A stretch of 64,000 bases of DNA, taken from the NCBI RefSeq assembly GCF_014837145.1, contig NZ_JACYFS010000004.1:62001-126000 (forward strand), read 5' to 3'. A program made the position numbers and the translations under genes. How positions within the stretch are numbered: the stretch's first letter is position 1; the number at the start of each line of letters is the position of its first letter. A model generated the notes under the pieces. That model made no database searches and was not told the origin of the DNA. It saw only the letters and a list, made by a program, of their open reading frames with translations. The stretch is from Chryseobacterium caseinilyticum. Its GTDB lineage: Bacteria; Bacteroidota; Bacteroidia; Flavobacteriales; Weeksellaceae. Shown here piece after piece: positions 33,438-42,463 of this stretch.

Positions 33438-34571
33438 TTATAATTTTCTTAGCAACGGGCTTTGTCTGTATCTCTCTTCCTGATATTCTTCGTAAAGATT
33501 CTGTAGGGTTTCAGAAATTTTTTTATATCCAATTTCTTCTCCCCAAGCCAATAATCCTTTTGGATAATTGACACCTTTTTGCATGGCTAATTCCAAATCC
33601 TCATCATTCGCAATGCCTAATCTTTTCGCTTCAACTGCTTCATTAATTAACATTGAAATAATTCTTAAAAATATTTGCTGATACAATGCTTCGTCTTTCG
33701 TTGGTTCAGTCTTTACAGCTCCTTCAGCATAATCATAGAATCCTTTTCCGGTTTTTCTGCCGTGAAGTTTGGCTTCAGACATTCTCTGCTGAAGAAGAGA
33801 TGGCTTGTATTTGGGATCGTAGAAATATTCGTTGTACACAGTTTTTGTTACAGAGAAATTGACATCAACACCAATTAAGTCCATCAGCTCAAAAGGTCCC
33901 ATTTTGAAGTTTCCTATAATTTTCATTGCGTCATCAACCTGTTCTACCGTTGCGATATTTTCTTCAACAATCCTCAAACCTTCTCCATAAAAAGGACGGG
34001 CGATTCTGTTGACGATAAACCCAGGAATATCTTTGGCAATCACAGGAACCTTGCCCCACTCTTTCATGAGGCTGTACATTTTTTCAGCTAAAGATTTTTC
34101 TGTTAATAATGACGGAATAATTTCCACCAAAGGCATCAGAGGAGCCGGATTGAAAAAGTGAATTCCGATGAAACGCTCCGGTTTTTGCAGTTCTGCACCG
34201 AGTGACGTAATGGAAATAGATGATGTATTGGAAGCAATCACGCAGCTTTCAGAAACATGTTGCTCTAATTCTGTGAAAACTTTTGTTTTGATTTCTTTAT
34301 TTTCGATGATGGCTTCAATAACAAGTTCGCAATCTTTGAAGTCCTTCAGTTCTGTAGCAATGGAAATATTAGATAAAATTTCAACCATTTTCTCCGATGA
34401 AATTTTCTGCTTATCCACCAATCTGGTCAGTGTTTTTTCCAGACCTACGGTTGCCATTTCTACCTGTTTTGCGTTGGCGTCATAGACCCAAACTTTGCAT
34501 CCGTTGGTTGCGGCTACTTGTGCGATGCCAATTCCCATCGTTCCGGCACCGATAATTCCTACATTTCTCAT
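33438..34571 (-). CDS. paaH: PaaH: 3-hydroxyadipyl-CoA dehydrogenase
   Basis: NAD-dependent 3-hydroxyacyl-CoA dehydrogenase, 377 aa from MRNVGIIGAGTMGIG, which puts the GxGxxG NAD motif at ~7-12; a start 8 codons upstream is not supported. Other landmarks are SNTSSISITSLG, HFFNPAPLMPLVEI (catalytic His) and NRIARPFYGEGLRI. It oxidises 3-hydroxyadipyl-CoA. Its C-terminal tail past ~285 is longer than in the short HAD family, as in paa-type enzymes. Confidence 0.92.
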   Translation of the reverse strand: MRNVGIIGAGTMGIGIAQVAATNGCKVWVYDANAKQVEMATVGLEKTLTRLVDKQKISSEKMVEILSNISIATELKDFKDCELVIEAIIENKEIKTKVFTELEQHVSESCVIASNTSSISITSLGAELQKPERFIGIHFFNPAPLMPLVEIIPSLLTEKSLAEKMYSLMKEWGKVPVIAKDIPGFIVNRIARPFYGEGLRIVEENIATVEQVDDAMKIIGNFKMGPFELMDLIGVDVNFSVTKTVYNEYFYDPKYKPSLLQQRMSEAKLHGRKTGKGFYDYAEGAVKTEPTKDEALYQQIFLRIISMLINEAVEAKRLGIANDEDLELAMQKGVNYPKGLLAWGEEIGYKKISETLQNLYEEYQEERYRQSPLLRKL

Positions 34572-34574
34572 GTT

Positions 34575-34648
34575 GTATAATGTAAAATGTATCACGTAAA
34601 AAGTATTTTAAAGTACGTTGTACATTTTACTTTCTTACATGATACAAG
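34575..34648. repeat. Inverted repeat between paaG and paaH
   Basis: TTGTATAATGTAAAATGTATCACGTA and TACGTTGTACATTTTAC...ATGATACAAG face each other, an imperfect hairpin of ~75 bp, distinct from the other paa spacers. Confidence 0.6.
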
Positions 34649-34652
34649 TTTT

Positions 34653-35453
34653 TTATTTTCCTTTATATTCAGGTTTTCTTTTTTGTAAAAAGGCCTGTAC
34701 ACCTTCTTTGAAATCTTCTGTTTCTGCGGCTTCCTGTTGCAAATCGCCTTCCAATTCCAATTGATCTTTCAATGAATTATTGTAAGAAGCAGCGAAAGCT
34801 TTTTTGGTTAATTTTAAACCAACGGTCGGCATATTCGAAACTTTTTCTAAAATTTCCATTGATTTTGAATTAAATTCCTCCTCAGTGAAAACCTCAGCAA
34901 CCAAACCGTAAGATCTTGATTCTTCAGCTGATAATTTTTTGCCTGTAAATGCTAAATAATTCGCCAATTGTCGTCCTAATAATTTTGGTAAGAAATACGT
35001 TCCACCTGTATCAGGAATCAATCCTATATTGGAAAATGCCTGTGCAAAATAAGCTTTGTCATTCGCCAAAACGAAGTCGCAAATCAGAGCCAACATCGCA
35101 CCGGCTCCCACTGCAGGACCATTGACCAAAGCCACAACAGGCTTTTTGCAACGGGTAATTTCAAGTACCAGAGGATTGTAATAATCGGTCACAATTCTTC
35201 TGATAATATCGTCATCATGGTGGTCATTTCCCTGAACGAAAGCATCGTCAAGATTCTGACCGGAACAGAAAGCTCTTCCTCTGCCAGAAATTGCCACACA
35301 TCTTACCGTGGGATCATCGCTGCATTCCTTTACAAAATCTTTCAAGTCTGCCAATGATGGCTTCGTTAAAGCATTCATCGTATCAGGCTGATTGAGGTAA
35401 GCGATTTTTAATTTTCCGTCAAAATGCGATTCAATATCGAGTTGTGTGTACAT
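34653..35453 (-). CDS. paaG: PaaG: epoxyphenylacetyl-CoA isomerase
   Basis: Crotonase-fold isomerase, 266 aa. GRGRAFCSGQNLDD forms the first oxyanion strand and NGPAVGAGAMLALICDFVLAN the second. Both hydratase glutamates are replaced (Ala in GAGAMLA, Gln-Ala in FAQAFSNIGLIPDTGG), as expected for PaaG, which isomerises the ring epoxide to oxepin-CoA. C-terminal KEGVQAFLQKRKPEYKG is the family end. Confidence 0.9.
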   Translation of the reverse strand: MYTQLDIESHFDGKLKIAYLNQPDTMNALTKPSLADLKDFVKECSDDPTVRCVAISGRGRAFCSGQNLDDAFVQGNDHHDDDIIRRIVTDYYNPLVLEITRCKKPVVALVNGPAVGAGAMLALICDFVLANDKAYFAQAFSNIGLIPDTGGTYFLPKLLGRQLANYLAFTGKKLSAEESRSYGLVAEVFTEEEFNSKSMEILEKVSNMPTVGLKLTKKAFAASYNNSLKDQLELEGDLQQEAAETEDFKEGVQAFLQKRKPEYKGK

Positions 35454-35460
35454 AGTTTTA

Positions 35461-35580
35461 ATTTTTATGATTAATGTAAATTTACAGATAAAAAATGTAG
35501 CAATGTATCAGTTTACCGTTATAACAATATTTGCTGCATTCAAAATTGTTACATTTTTACATTGCTGAATTGTTACATTA
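35461..35580. repeat. GTAACAATTCAGCAATGTAAAAATGTAACA-type spacer
   Basis: In the paaD-paaG gap TGTAGCAATGTATCAG and TGTTACATTTTTACATTGCTGAATTGTTACATT pair imperfectly. Similar wording (ACAATGTATCAATGTAACAG) lies upstream of paaZ near 26970. Confidence 0.55.
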
Positions 35581-35582
35581 AT

Positions 35583-36047
35583 CTAATGACATTTAAAATA
35601 ATCAAAAGGTTCTAAACAATCTAAACATTGGTACGAAGCCTTACACAAAGTAGATCCGAATCTGCTGATCTGTTTTGAATTCATCGAGCCGCAACGTGGA
35701 CATTTTTTTGGTTTCCCGATATGGTTTTCGTCGGCTCCTTTTTCGGGAGGTGTAATTCCGTAGACACGGAGTTTTTCTCGCGCTTCGTCCGTCAACCAGT
35801 CTGTTGTCCAGATCGGAAACATTTTGGTGACCACTTTAGCATCCCAACCATTTTCCTTCATGATCTTGATAATATCTTCCTCAATTGTAAACATAGCGGG
35901 ACAGGCAGAATAAGTTGGCGTAATCGTCACTTCGCAAGAATTTTCGCTGGTAACTTTCGCTTCTCTTACAATACCCAATTCCACGATATTGATCACCGGA
36001 ATTTCCGGATCGGGAACTAATTCTAATATTTCTAAAGGATTTTTCAT
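35583..36047 (-). CDS. paaD: PaaD: phenylacetyl-CoA epoxidase maturation/accessory subunit
   Basis: 154-aa protein with an N-terminal DUF59/MIP18 domain (LVPDPEIPVINIVELGIVR, TPTYSACPAMFTIEEDI) and a C-terminal zinc-ribbon region (CPRCGSMN, FGSTLCKASYQCLDC). PaaD is needed in vivo for the epoxidase, probably for iron-sulfur loading, and is not part of the catalytic core. Start at the only good ATG. Confidence 0.94.
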   Translation of the reverse strand: MKNPLEILELVPDPEIPVINIVELGIVREAKVTSENSCEVTITPTYSACPAMFTIEEDIIKIMKENGWDAKVVTKMFPIWTTDWLTDEAREKLRVYGITPPEKGADENHIGKPKKCPRCGSMNSKQISRFGSTLCKASYQCLDCLEPFDYFKCH

Positions 36048-36049
36048 AA

Positions 36050-36128
36050 TTAATTTGAAAATTTGAAAATGTGCTAATTTGAAAATGATGCGTCGCTAGT
36101 AATTTTCAAATTCTTTAATTTTCAAATT
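36050..36128. repeat. AATTTGAAAATGTGCTAATTTGAAAAT inverted-repeat spacer
   Basis: Forward AATTTGAAAAT words face ATTTTCAAATT words across the paaC-paaD gap; same family as at 30064 and 31397. Confidence 0.65.
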
Positions 36129-36141
36129 AACTCATTGATTT

Positions 36142-36891
36142 TTACCACGTACATCCCGGATATGCTCTCTGCATATACTGCAGTTCGCAAAGGATAAATC
36201 CAAAGTATTCCGTGTGATAACCTGTTCTTGATTTTGGCTGCATGAAAGGATTGGCAGGATACTCCAAACCGAAATCCGCAAAATCTTTGGTGGTAATGGA
36301 TACAAAATCTTCATACAAAGCATCAACATTCGGAGCGATGTTTAAAGCAATCAAATCATCTTCGCCTTCTGTTTTTGCAAATAAACCTTTGGTGTATTCC
36401 CAGATATTTTCGATGGATCTTTCAAGACGCATTTTGCTTTCTTCAGTTCCGTGTCCGAAAATTTTCATCCATGACGCAGCGTGAGTGTAATGATATTTAA
36501 CTTCTTTCAGAGATTTCTGAGCGATAGCCGAAAGTTCTTCGTTTGTAGAATTCGACAAAGCTTCATACATCAACTTTTGATACACTGCGAAAACATACAC
36601 TTTCAAAATCGTCTGAGCGTAATCTTCGTTGGGAAGTTCGGTCCAGTGCGCATTTAAATATTCGTGCTCGTATCTCAGGAAAGCCAAATCATCTTCACTT
36701 TTCCCGTTGTCGGCGACTCTTGAAGCGTACACGTAAAAGTTGTTGGCTTGTCCAAGCTCATCCAAAGCAATGTTTGTCAAAGCAATATCTTCCTCCAGAT
36801 AAGGACCTTCACCGCACCACGCAGACAGACGCTGTCCCATAATGAAACTGTCGTCTGCTAGTTTTAATAAATAATTATATAATGGGTTCAT
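36142..36891 (-). CDS. paaC: PaaC: phenylacetyl-CoA epoxidase structural subunit
   Basis: 249-aa ferritin-like subunit. It has the family start LYNYLLKLADDSFIMGQRLSAWCG, NIALDELGQANNFYVYA, RYEHEYLNAHWTELPN and a KYHYTHAASWMKIFGHG block. PaaC stabilises PaaA in the AC core and has no functional diiron site of its own. The C-terminus ends CELQYMQRAYPGCTW. Confidence 0.95.
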   Translation of the reverse strand: MNPLYNYLLKLADDSFIMGQRLSAWCGEGPYLEEDIALTNIALDELGQANNFYVYASRVADNGKSEDDLAFLRYEHEYLNAHWTELPNEDYAQTILKVYVFAVYQKLMYEALSNSTNEELSAIAQKSLKEVKYHYTHAASWMKIFGHGTEESKMRLERSIENIWEYTKGLFAKTEGEDDLIALNIAPNVDALYEDFVSITTKDFADFGLEYPANPFMQPKSRTGYHTEYFGFILCELQYMQRAYPGCTW

Positions 36892-36960
36892 TATTTTAGC
36901 TTTTGGCTTTTGGCGTCTAGCTTTTGGCCAATTGCCAGCAGCTAACAGCCAATCGCTGTT

Positions 36961-37242
36961 TTACATATTTTTCACATCGTTTGGAATATCGTAGAACGTC
37001 GGGTGACGGTACAATTTGTCATCTGCCGGATCAAAAAATGCTTCTTTGTCGATTCCTTCTGAAGTCACAATATATTTACTTGGAACAACCCAAACAGAGG
37101 TTCCTTCTTTTCTTCTTGTATAAACGTCTCTTGCATTCTGCAAAGCCATTTCTGCTGTTGGTGCCTGTACAATTCCAACGTGTTTGTGAGATAATCCCGG
37201 TTTAGTCTGAATAAACACTTCCCACATATCTAAATTTGCCAT
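36961..37242 (-). CDS. paaB: PaaB: phenylacetyl-CoA epoxidase bridging subunit
   Basis: 93 aa from MANLDMWEVF (an in-frame TTG two codons upstream is unlikely). The family blocks WEVFIQTKPGLSHKHVGIVQA, EMALQNARDVYTRR and EGTSVWVVPSKYI are present. PaaB connects the AC heterotetramers. The 60-bp gap to paaC holds a palindromic AGCTTTTGGC/GCCAATTGCCAGCAGCT sequence. Confidence 0.95.
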   Translation of the reverse strand: MANLDMWEVFIQTKPGLSHKHVGIVQAPTAEMALQNARDVYTRRKEGTSVWVVPSKYIVTSEGIDKEAFFDPADDKLYRHPTFYDIPNDVKNM

Positions 37243-37304
37243 AGTCAAATTTTAATTTTTATCTAAATTTTAGATTTTGAATTATTTTAAACTTTAATTT
37301 TTTG

Positions 37305-37381
37305 AACCATTAAGAGCTATTAAGTTGTTAAGAATATTAAGTTAGCTTCGCTTTAAGCTTCTAAACAAAATCTTAATGGTT
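37305..37381. repeat. Inverted repeat AACCATTAAGA...TCTTAATGGTT
   Basis: Perfect 11-bp arms 55 bp apart, with further AGCT/TTAAG symmetry inside, in the gap between the lipoprotein gene and paaB. A large mRNA hairpin is possible. Confidence 0.65.
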
Positions 37382-37389
37382 AAATATTT

Positions 37390-37824
37390 TTAATCTTTAA
37401 TTACTCTTACATACTTTTTAATGATAACATTTTTATAATTTAACACTAAATTATTGCTATCAAGATTCATGATGTAAGCAGATTCCCATTTATTTAATGA
37501 TCTATTATATATCTTTAAAGAATCTATACTCATTTTATAGCAGGTTTTTCTTCCGAATTTTGTGTGAAAGTAGTCAACATGAAATGATTTCAAATCCACA
37601 TAGTTTTCATTTGCTTCACAACTATCTTTTGAGTAAAAATTAAATCCTAGATTTTCTCTTGGCGGAGGTGGCGGTTCTTCAAATCCTTCATTATCATATC
37701 TGGTAATAAAATATTCTTCTACAAAAAGCCACTTTCCTAAAATTTTCGATTCATAATTTTTGTTTTCTTTGGACTGGCATCCAATCAAAAGAAAAACTAA
37801 AAATATTTGAACCAAAATTTTCAT
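37390..37824 (-). CDS. Lipoprotein of unknown function inside the paa operon
   Basis: 144-aa lipoprotein starting MKILVQIFLVFLLIGCQSKE (Cys 16); an adjacent TTG is not needed. Mature part with a short polyproline run (EEPPPPPRENLGF) and beta-rich remainder (YKMSIDSLKIYNRS, NNLVLNYKNVIIKKYV). No domain recognised. It lies 12 bp after paaA and is not part of any known paa system. Confidence 0.65.
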   Translation of the reverse strand: MKILVQIFLVFLLIGCQSKENKNYESKILGKWLFVEEYFITRYDNEGFEEPPPPPRENLGFNFYSKDSCEANENYVDLKSFHVDYFHTKFGRKTCYKMSIDSLKIYNRSLNKWESAYIMNLDSNNLVLNYKNVIIKKYVRVIKD

Positions 37825-37836
37825 CAAACAATTTAT

Positions 37837-38775
37837 TTAATTTACTCTTTCGTTCTGCTTTTCAGCAAAAGCTTTCGCTGCCTCTTTTACCCAAAGGTTT
37901 TCCTGCTGTGCTTTTACTTTGGTCTGCAGTCTTTTTTTGTTTGCAGGGCCGTTTCCTTTTAAGATTTCCATAAATTCATCCCATGGAAGTTCGCCGAAAT
38001 CGTAATGCTGTCTTTCCTCGTTCCATTTTAAGTTTTTATCCGGAACAGTTAAGCCTAAAAATTCAGCCTGAGAAACCGTAACGTCGATAAATCTCTGACG
38101 TAGACTGTCGTTGCTTTCTCTTTTCACTCGGTAGTTCATAGAGATTTTAGAGTTGGGCGAACTGTCGTCATTCGGGCCAAACATCATTAGAGCCGGCCAC
38201 CAGAAACGGTTTAGCGAAGCCTGAGCCATTTCTTTCTGCTGTTTTGTACCACGGCAAAGTGCCATTAAAATCTCATAACCCTGTCTTTGGTGGAAAGATT
38301 CTTCTTTACAGATTTTCACCATCGCTCTTGAGTAAGGACCATAAGAATTCCCCATCAACATCACCTGATTCATAATCGCTGCACCATCAACCAACCAACC
38401 GATGGCACCGATATCTGCCCAGCTTAAAGTTGGATAATTGAATATACTTGAATATTTTGCTTTTCCTTCCAGCATATCTTCGTAGGTAGCATCTCTGTCG
38501 GCTCTGATTGTTCCGTTTCCTAAAGTTTCGGTGGCAGAATAAAGGTATAACCCATGACCTGCCTCATCCTGAACTTTAGCCAAAAGCGCCATTTTTCTTC
38601 TCAGTGAAGGTGCTCTCGAAACCCAGTTAGCTTCCGGCAACATCCCGACAATCTCAGAATGTGCGTGCTGTGAAATCTGACGAACCAATAATTTTCTGTA
38701 ATCATCGGGCATTACATCTTTTGGTTCTACTTTATTTCCGTCGTGTACGTATTGTACGAATTTTTCATAACTCAT
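37837..38775 (-). CDS. paaA: PaaA: phenylacetyl-CoA 1,2-epoxidase catalytic subunit
   Basis: 312-aa diiron monooxygenase subunit. Diiron ligands come from ExxH-type helices in [22 protein letters not shown] and [21 protein letters not shown]. Further blocks are [37 protein letters not shown] and [19 protein letters not shown]. It epoxidises the aromatic ring of phenylacetyl-CoA with O2 using electrons from PaaE. Unusually, paaA is separated from paaB by a lipoprotein gene and from paaE by a membrane protein gene. Confidence 0.96.
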   Translation of the reverse strand: MSYEKFVQYVHDGNKVEPKDVMPDDYRKLLVRQISQHAHSEIVGMLPEANWVSRAPSLRRKMALLAKVQDEAGHGLYLYSATETLGNGTIRADRDATYEDMLEGKAKYSSIFNYPTLSWADIGAIGWLVDGAAIMNQVMLMGNSYGPYSRAMVKICKEESFHQRQGYEILMALCRGTKQQKEMAQASLNRFWWPALMMFGPNDDSSPNSKISMNYRVKRESNDSLRQRFIDVTVSQAEFLGLTVPDKNLKWNEERQHYDFGELPWDEFMEILKGNGPANKKRLQTKVKAQQENLWVKEAAKAFAEKQNERVN

Positions 38776-38801
38776 AACATAATTTTTAATAAATTAATTC
38801 A

Positions 38802-39860
38802 TTAAATAAAATCCAAGTATCTATAATAACGATTATTATAAATGAAAAAGAATAAAATATTTAAGATAAAAATGAGGGTATAAATTTTCGGATTATAATT
38901 TTTTATAACCAAAGCATAATAAATCAAAATAACAGTCATTGATACACTTACCATTCTGTAAACATCTGTTGCAACGATAATTTGAGCTAAAGCTATAGCA
39001 ATAAAAACCGATAGATTGATATATCTTGTGTTCCAAAGCTTAATAAATACCAATGGAACAACCGCCCATAAAAAACCCAGTGAAACAATTATCTGAACAA
39101 TTAATTTTAAATAATTTCTGTCTGCCAATTCCTTTTTAACATCGCTGTAATATTGAAGATAGGAATTTTGATTTTCAAAGAATATACCGGATCTTAATAA
39201 AATAAAAACACCTGCATATAATACAACTGCTATACCTGCATTCTTTAACCACGACAGATCATTCAATTTAAAGTTATATAAGATATACGTTCCAATTAAA
39301 AAAACACCGATGGTTTCTTTGAAAAAAGATGAAATCAGTATGATCATAAAGAAACTTAACATTCTCTGATCCAAAATACATATTACACCGAGTAACAAAA
39401 ATAAACTTTCTACTAAACCAATGCTTACATCCACATGCAGGTTAAAATAACCCGCGTATGAAAAAACGAATGTAAAAGTTACCAATAGGGTTTGGAGCAA
39501 TGTCAGTTCAAACTTTCTTTTTATCCAAAAATGAAGTACTGTAAGAAATGTTCCGAAGAACATGAGTTGGCTAATTAGATACAACTTCTGTATATCAACT
39601 GAAGTAACTGTATGTAATAAATATATTATAAAAGGAAGACCTACCCGGTAACCCCACGGGGAACCCACAAAATGGTTGATATCTCTGGACATATTATAAT
39701 AATACTGCCCGTCTCCGAATATTTTACCTTGAAATTCAGGAACCGGATGTTCGGTAATATTTATTAAAAGTATTCCCGATAAAACATAAAAAATAAAATA
39801 AATGATCGCCTGAAATGAGAAACTTTTACTTATTGCAGGTGACTTTAAATTAGACATCAT
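38802..39860 (-). CDS. Polytopic membrane protein, GT-C glycosyltransferase-like
   Basis: 352-aa membrane protein with about ten transmembrane helices. After the first helix comes a lumenal-type loop with GDGQYYYNMSRDINHF and GSPWGYRVGLPFIIYLL, like the acidic first loop of GT-C mannosyl/arabinosyl transferases; this assignment is tentative. Its start overlaps the end of paaE by 11 bp, which implies coupled translation, although no link to phenylacetate is known. Two ATGs at the start are equally possible. Confidence 0.65.
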   Translation of the reverse strand: MMSNLKSPAISKSFSFQAIIYFIFYVLSGILLINITEHPVPEFQGKIFGDGQYYYNMSRDINHFVGSPWGYRVGLPFIIYLLHTVTSVDIQKLYLISQLMFFGTFLTVLHFWIKRKFELTLLQTLLVTFTFVFSYAGYFNLHVDVSIGLVESLFLLLGVICILDQRMLSFFMIILISSFFKETIGVFLIGTYILYNFKLNDLSWLKNAGIAVVLYAGVFILLRSGIFFENQNSYLQYYSDVKKELADRNYLKLIVQIIVSLGFLWAVVPLVFIKLWNTRYINLSVFIAIALAQIIVATDVYRMVSVSMTVILIYYALVIKNYNPKIYTLIFILNILFFFIYNNRYYRYLDFI

Positions 39861-40935
39861 AATTTAACATTACTACGTTAGTCGTTGGGTGACACTGGCA
39901 AGTCAGAACAAAACCTCTGGCTACTTCGTCTTCGGTCAATGCGAAATTTTTCTCCATGAAAACTTCTCCTTCGAGAACTTCCGCTTTACACGTACAGCAA
40001 ACTCCTCCTTTGCAGGCAAAAGGCACTGGAAGATTGTCTTTCAATGCTTTATCTAAGATACTCTCTTTTTTTGAATTCAAATGGAACGAATATTCATCAT
40101 CATCGATAATCACCGTCACCATACTTTCAATATTGGCAATGGCCTTGAATTCATCGCTCATTTCCGCAGAATCTTCTTCGTCCGGAGCCGAGAAATATTC
40201 AAACAGAACCTGAATCGCAGGAACTTTTTTGTCTTTCTTTAAATAATCGGAAATACCTTTAATCATTTCCGAAGGCCCACAAATAAAATAAGTAGCTTCC
40301 TTCACGTCGATATCGGTATATCTATCAAATAAATGATCCAGTTTTTCAGGAGAGATTCTTCCTTCAAAAATCGGGTCAGCATGTTTTTCACGGCTTACAA
40401 GATAAACCACTTTCAGTCTTCCGTTAAACTGCTCTACCAACTTATCGATCTCAGCTTTTTTCATCACATGATTCATGCTTCTGTTGCTGTAGAAAAGATA
40501 TGCGTTGGAATTTGGTTCCTGATACAGACTTTCCTTCAAGTTAGAAAGAATCGGACTGATTCCGCTTCCTGCCGCCAATCCAACGTAGGTTTTTGTGTTA
40601 GTCGGATGATAAGAAGTATTAAAACCGCCCATCGGAGGCATCACTTCCAAAACCTCATCCATGTGCAGATGCTCATTGAAATATCCGGAAACTCTTCCGC
40701 CTTCCAAAAGCTTCACCAAAACTTCAAGCGTGTTGCTTTTTTCGCTCGGCGCATTGCAGATAGAATAAGAACGGCGCTCTTCATTACCGTTAACCATAAG
40801 TTTAAAATTCAGATACTGCCCCTGTTTGAACCTGAATTTATCCTTCAGCTCCTCAGGAATTTCCAATGCTACATTCACCGCATCATTGGTATCTTTCTGA
40901 ACTTTTACAGTTTTTAATTTATAAAATGAATTCAT
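39850..40935 (-). CDS. paaE: PaaE: phenylacetyl-CoA epoxidase reductase
   Basis: 361-aa flavin/iron-sulfur reductase. N-terminal FAD domain (RFKQGQYLNFKLMVNGNEERRSYSICNAP), NAD(P) domain (VGLAAGSGISPILSNLKESL, YFICGPSEMIKGI) and C-terminal plant-type 2Fe-2S ferredoxin with Cys in FACKGGVCCTCKAEV and LTCQC. It passes NADPH electrons to PaaA. The ATG overlaps the paaK stop (ATGA). Confidence 0.95.
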   Translation of the reverse strand: MNSFYKLKTVKVQKDTNDAVNVALEIPEELKDKFRFKQGQYLNFKLMVNGNEERRSYSICNAPSEKSNTLEVLVKLLEGGRVSGYFNEHLHMDEVLEVMPPMGGFNTSYHPTNTKTYVGLAAGSGISPILSNLKESLYQEPNSNAYLFYSNRSMNHVMKKAEIDKLVEQFNGRLKVVYLVSREKHADPIFEGRISPEKLDHLFDRYTDIDVKEATYFICGPSEMIKGISDYLKKDKKVPAIQVLFEYFSAPDEEDSAEMSDEFKAIANIESMVTVIIDDDEYSFHLNSKKESILDKALKDNLPVPFACKGGVCCTCKAEVLEGEVFMEKNFALTEDEVARGFVLTCQCHPTTNVVMLNYDV

Positions 40936-42251
40936 TTTGTCTTTAGTATTCTGTTAATTTTTCCACCTTCGCATTTCGGTAAGCTGTCCTGAGCGTGAAT
41001 TTTCACTTTCGTGGTAATTCCTACTCTCTTTTTTATTTCGTTTTCGATGCTTTTCCCAAAATTTCCTGCGAAAATAAGATATTCAGCTGAATTTATATTT
41101 AAATTTTCTGAGGTCACCAATTCATCATCAATTTCTACGTCGATGTCGAGTGCCACACACATTTGTTCTTTCTCAATCGGAGTCAGATAATAATTTGGAA
41201 CCACGCCTTTTACATGAGAAAAAGCTTCTTCAATCTGACTTGGGTACACATTTACGCCTCGTACAATCAGCATATCATCGGCTCTGCCCAGAATTGGTTT
41301 CATTTTAACCATGGTTCTTTTGGCATTTTCGTCGTAATACAGACTTGTAATATCATTCGTCCAGTAACGGAGAAGCGGCATTGCTTTTTTAGTTAAAGTA
41401 GTGATCACCAATACACCTTCTTCACCATACGGAAGCGGTTCTCTGGTAATAGGATCTAAAATTTCAGGATAAAAATGATCTTCCCAAATGTAAGATCCAC
41501 CTTTTTCTTCAAAATCTTCCATTGAAACTCCGGGACCGATAATTTCACTTAAACCATAAATATTGGTTGCATGAACGCCCAGTCTTTCCTCGATGTGATG
41601 TCTTATAATTTCCGTCCAGGGCTCTGAACCTAAAACGGCATATTTCAAACTGATTTCGTCTGCCGAGATTCCTCTTTTAGCAAATTCATCAGCGATGGTT
41701 AATGCGTAAGAAGGCGAACAACAAAGAACTTCCGGCTGAAAATCGATAATAAGATCAACCTGTCTTGAAGTCATTCCTCCTGAAATCGGAAGAACGCTCA
41801 TTCCTAATTTTTCTGCACCGTAATGCAGTCCGAGTCCACCGGTGAAAATTCCGTAACCGTAAGCGTTATGTAACTGCATTCCCGGTTTTGCTCCGGCTGC
41901 ATTTAATGATCTGGCCACCACTTCGCTGAAAAGATCAACGTCTTCTTCAGTATAGCCAACGACTGTCGGTTTTCCTGTTGTTCCGCTCGAACAGTGAATC
42001 CTCTGCAGTTCATTTTTCGGAACAGTGAACAATCCAAACGGATAATTGTCTCTTAAATCCTGCTTGTAAGTGATAGGAAGCTTGGAAATATCTTCAATGG
42101 TCCTGATATCCTGATTTGTAATTCCTAATTCATCAAATTTTCTTTTATAAAAATCTGATTTCTCTTCAAGATAAACCACCAAATCCTTCAGTCTGTCGGA
42201 CTGAAGAGCTCTCAATTGGTCAAGTTTTAAATATTCAACTGCAAAGTCCAT
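40932..42251 (-). CDS. paaK: PaaK: phenylacetate-CoA ligase
   Basis: 439-aa AMP-forming ligase. ATP loop HCSSGTTGKPTVVGYTEED (~85-103), NIYGLSEIIGPGVSME, and the C-terminal RADDMLIVRGVNVYPSQIEEAF and PKCEGGKINRILK hinge/lysine region. It activates phenylacetate as the first step. It is the first gene of the cluster; an operator palindrome sits 7 bp before its start. Confidence 0.96.
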   Translation of the reverse strand: MDFAVEYLKLDQLRALQSDRLKDLVVYLEEKSDFYKRKFDELGITNQDIRTIEDISKLPITYKQDLRDNYPFGLFTVPKNELQRIHCSSGTTGKPTVVGYTEEDVDLFSEVVARSLNAAGAKPGMQLHNAYGYGIFTGGLGLHYGAEKLGMSVLPISGGMTSRQVDLIIDFQPEVLCCSPSYALTIADEFAKRGISADEISLKYAVLGSEPWTEIIRHHIEERLGVHATNIYGLSEIIGPGVSMEDFEEKGGSYIWEDHFYPEILDPITREPLPYGEEGVLVITTLTKKAMPLLRYWTNDITSLYYDENAKRTMVKMKPILGRADDMLIVRGVNVYPSQIEEAFSHVKGVVPNYYLTPIEKEQMCVALDIDVEIDDELVTSENLNINSAEYLIFAGNFGKSIENEIKKRVGITTKVKIHAQDSLPKCEGGKINRILKTK

Positions 42252-42258
42252 AAACTAA

Positions 42259-42272
42259 CTAACATTTGTTAG
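42259..42272. promoter_or_regulatory. PaaR/TetR-type operator, site 2 (paaK)
   Basis: CTAACATTTGTTAG fits CNAAC-N4-GTTNG, with perfect 6-bp arms around TT. It covers the region just before the paaK start. It shares 12 of 14 bases with the site near 21.4 kb. Confidence 0.55.
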
Positions 42273-42384
42273 GTAAAATTAAAAAGAAAATTTCAGATGA
42301 CAAAAAAATAACTGACTTTTATCATATTTTGAATGATTCTAAATAATTTTTAAAATTTAAAATATAGGAATAGCGAATCCGTAA

Positions 42385-42414
42385 TTTGCATACGACAATC
42401 TTCATTTTGCATAC
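42385..42414 (+). promoter_or_regulatory. Direct repeats TTTGCATAC upstream of the aldo-keto reductase
   Basis: TTTGCATAC occurs twice, 21 bp apart (two helical turns), 50-79 bp before the start. This spacing is typical of AraC-family half-sites. A related pair (TTTGGATAC, TTTTGC) precedes the SDR gene. Confidence 0.5.
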
Positions 42415-42463
42415 ATCCAATTCTTAATTTCTCTTGAATTTTGTATCAATAAAAATCAACAAT

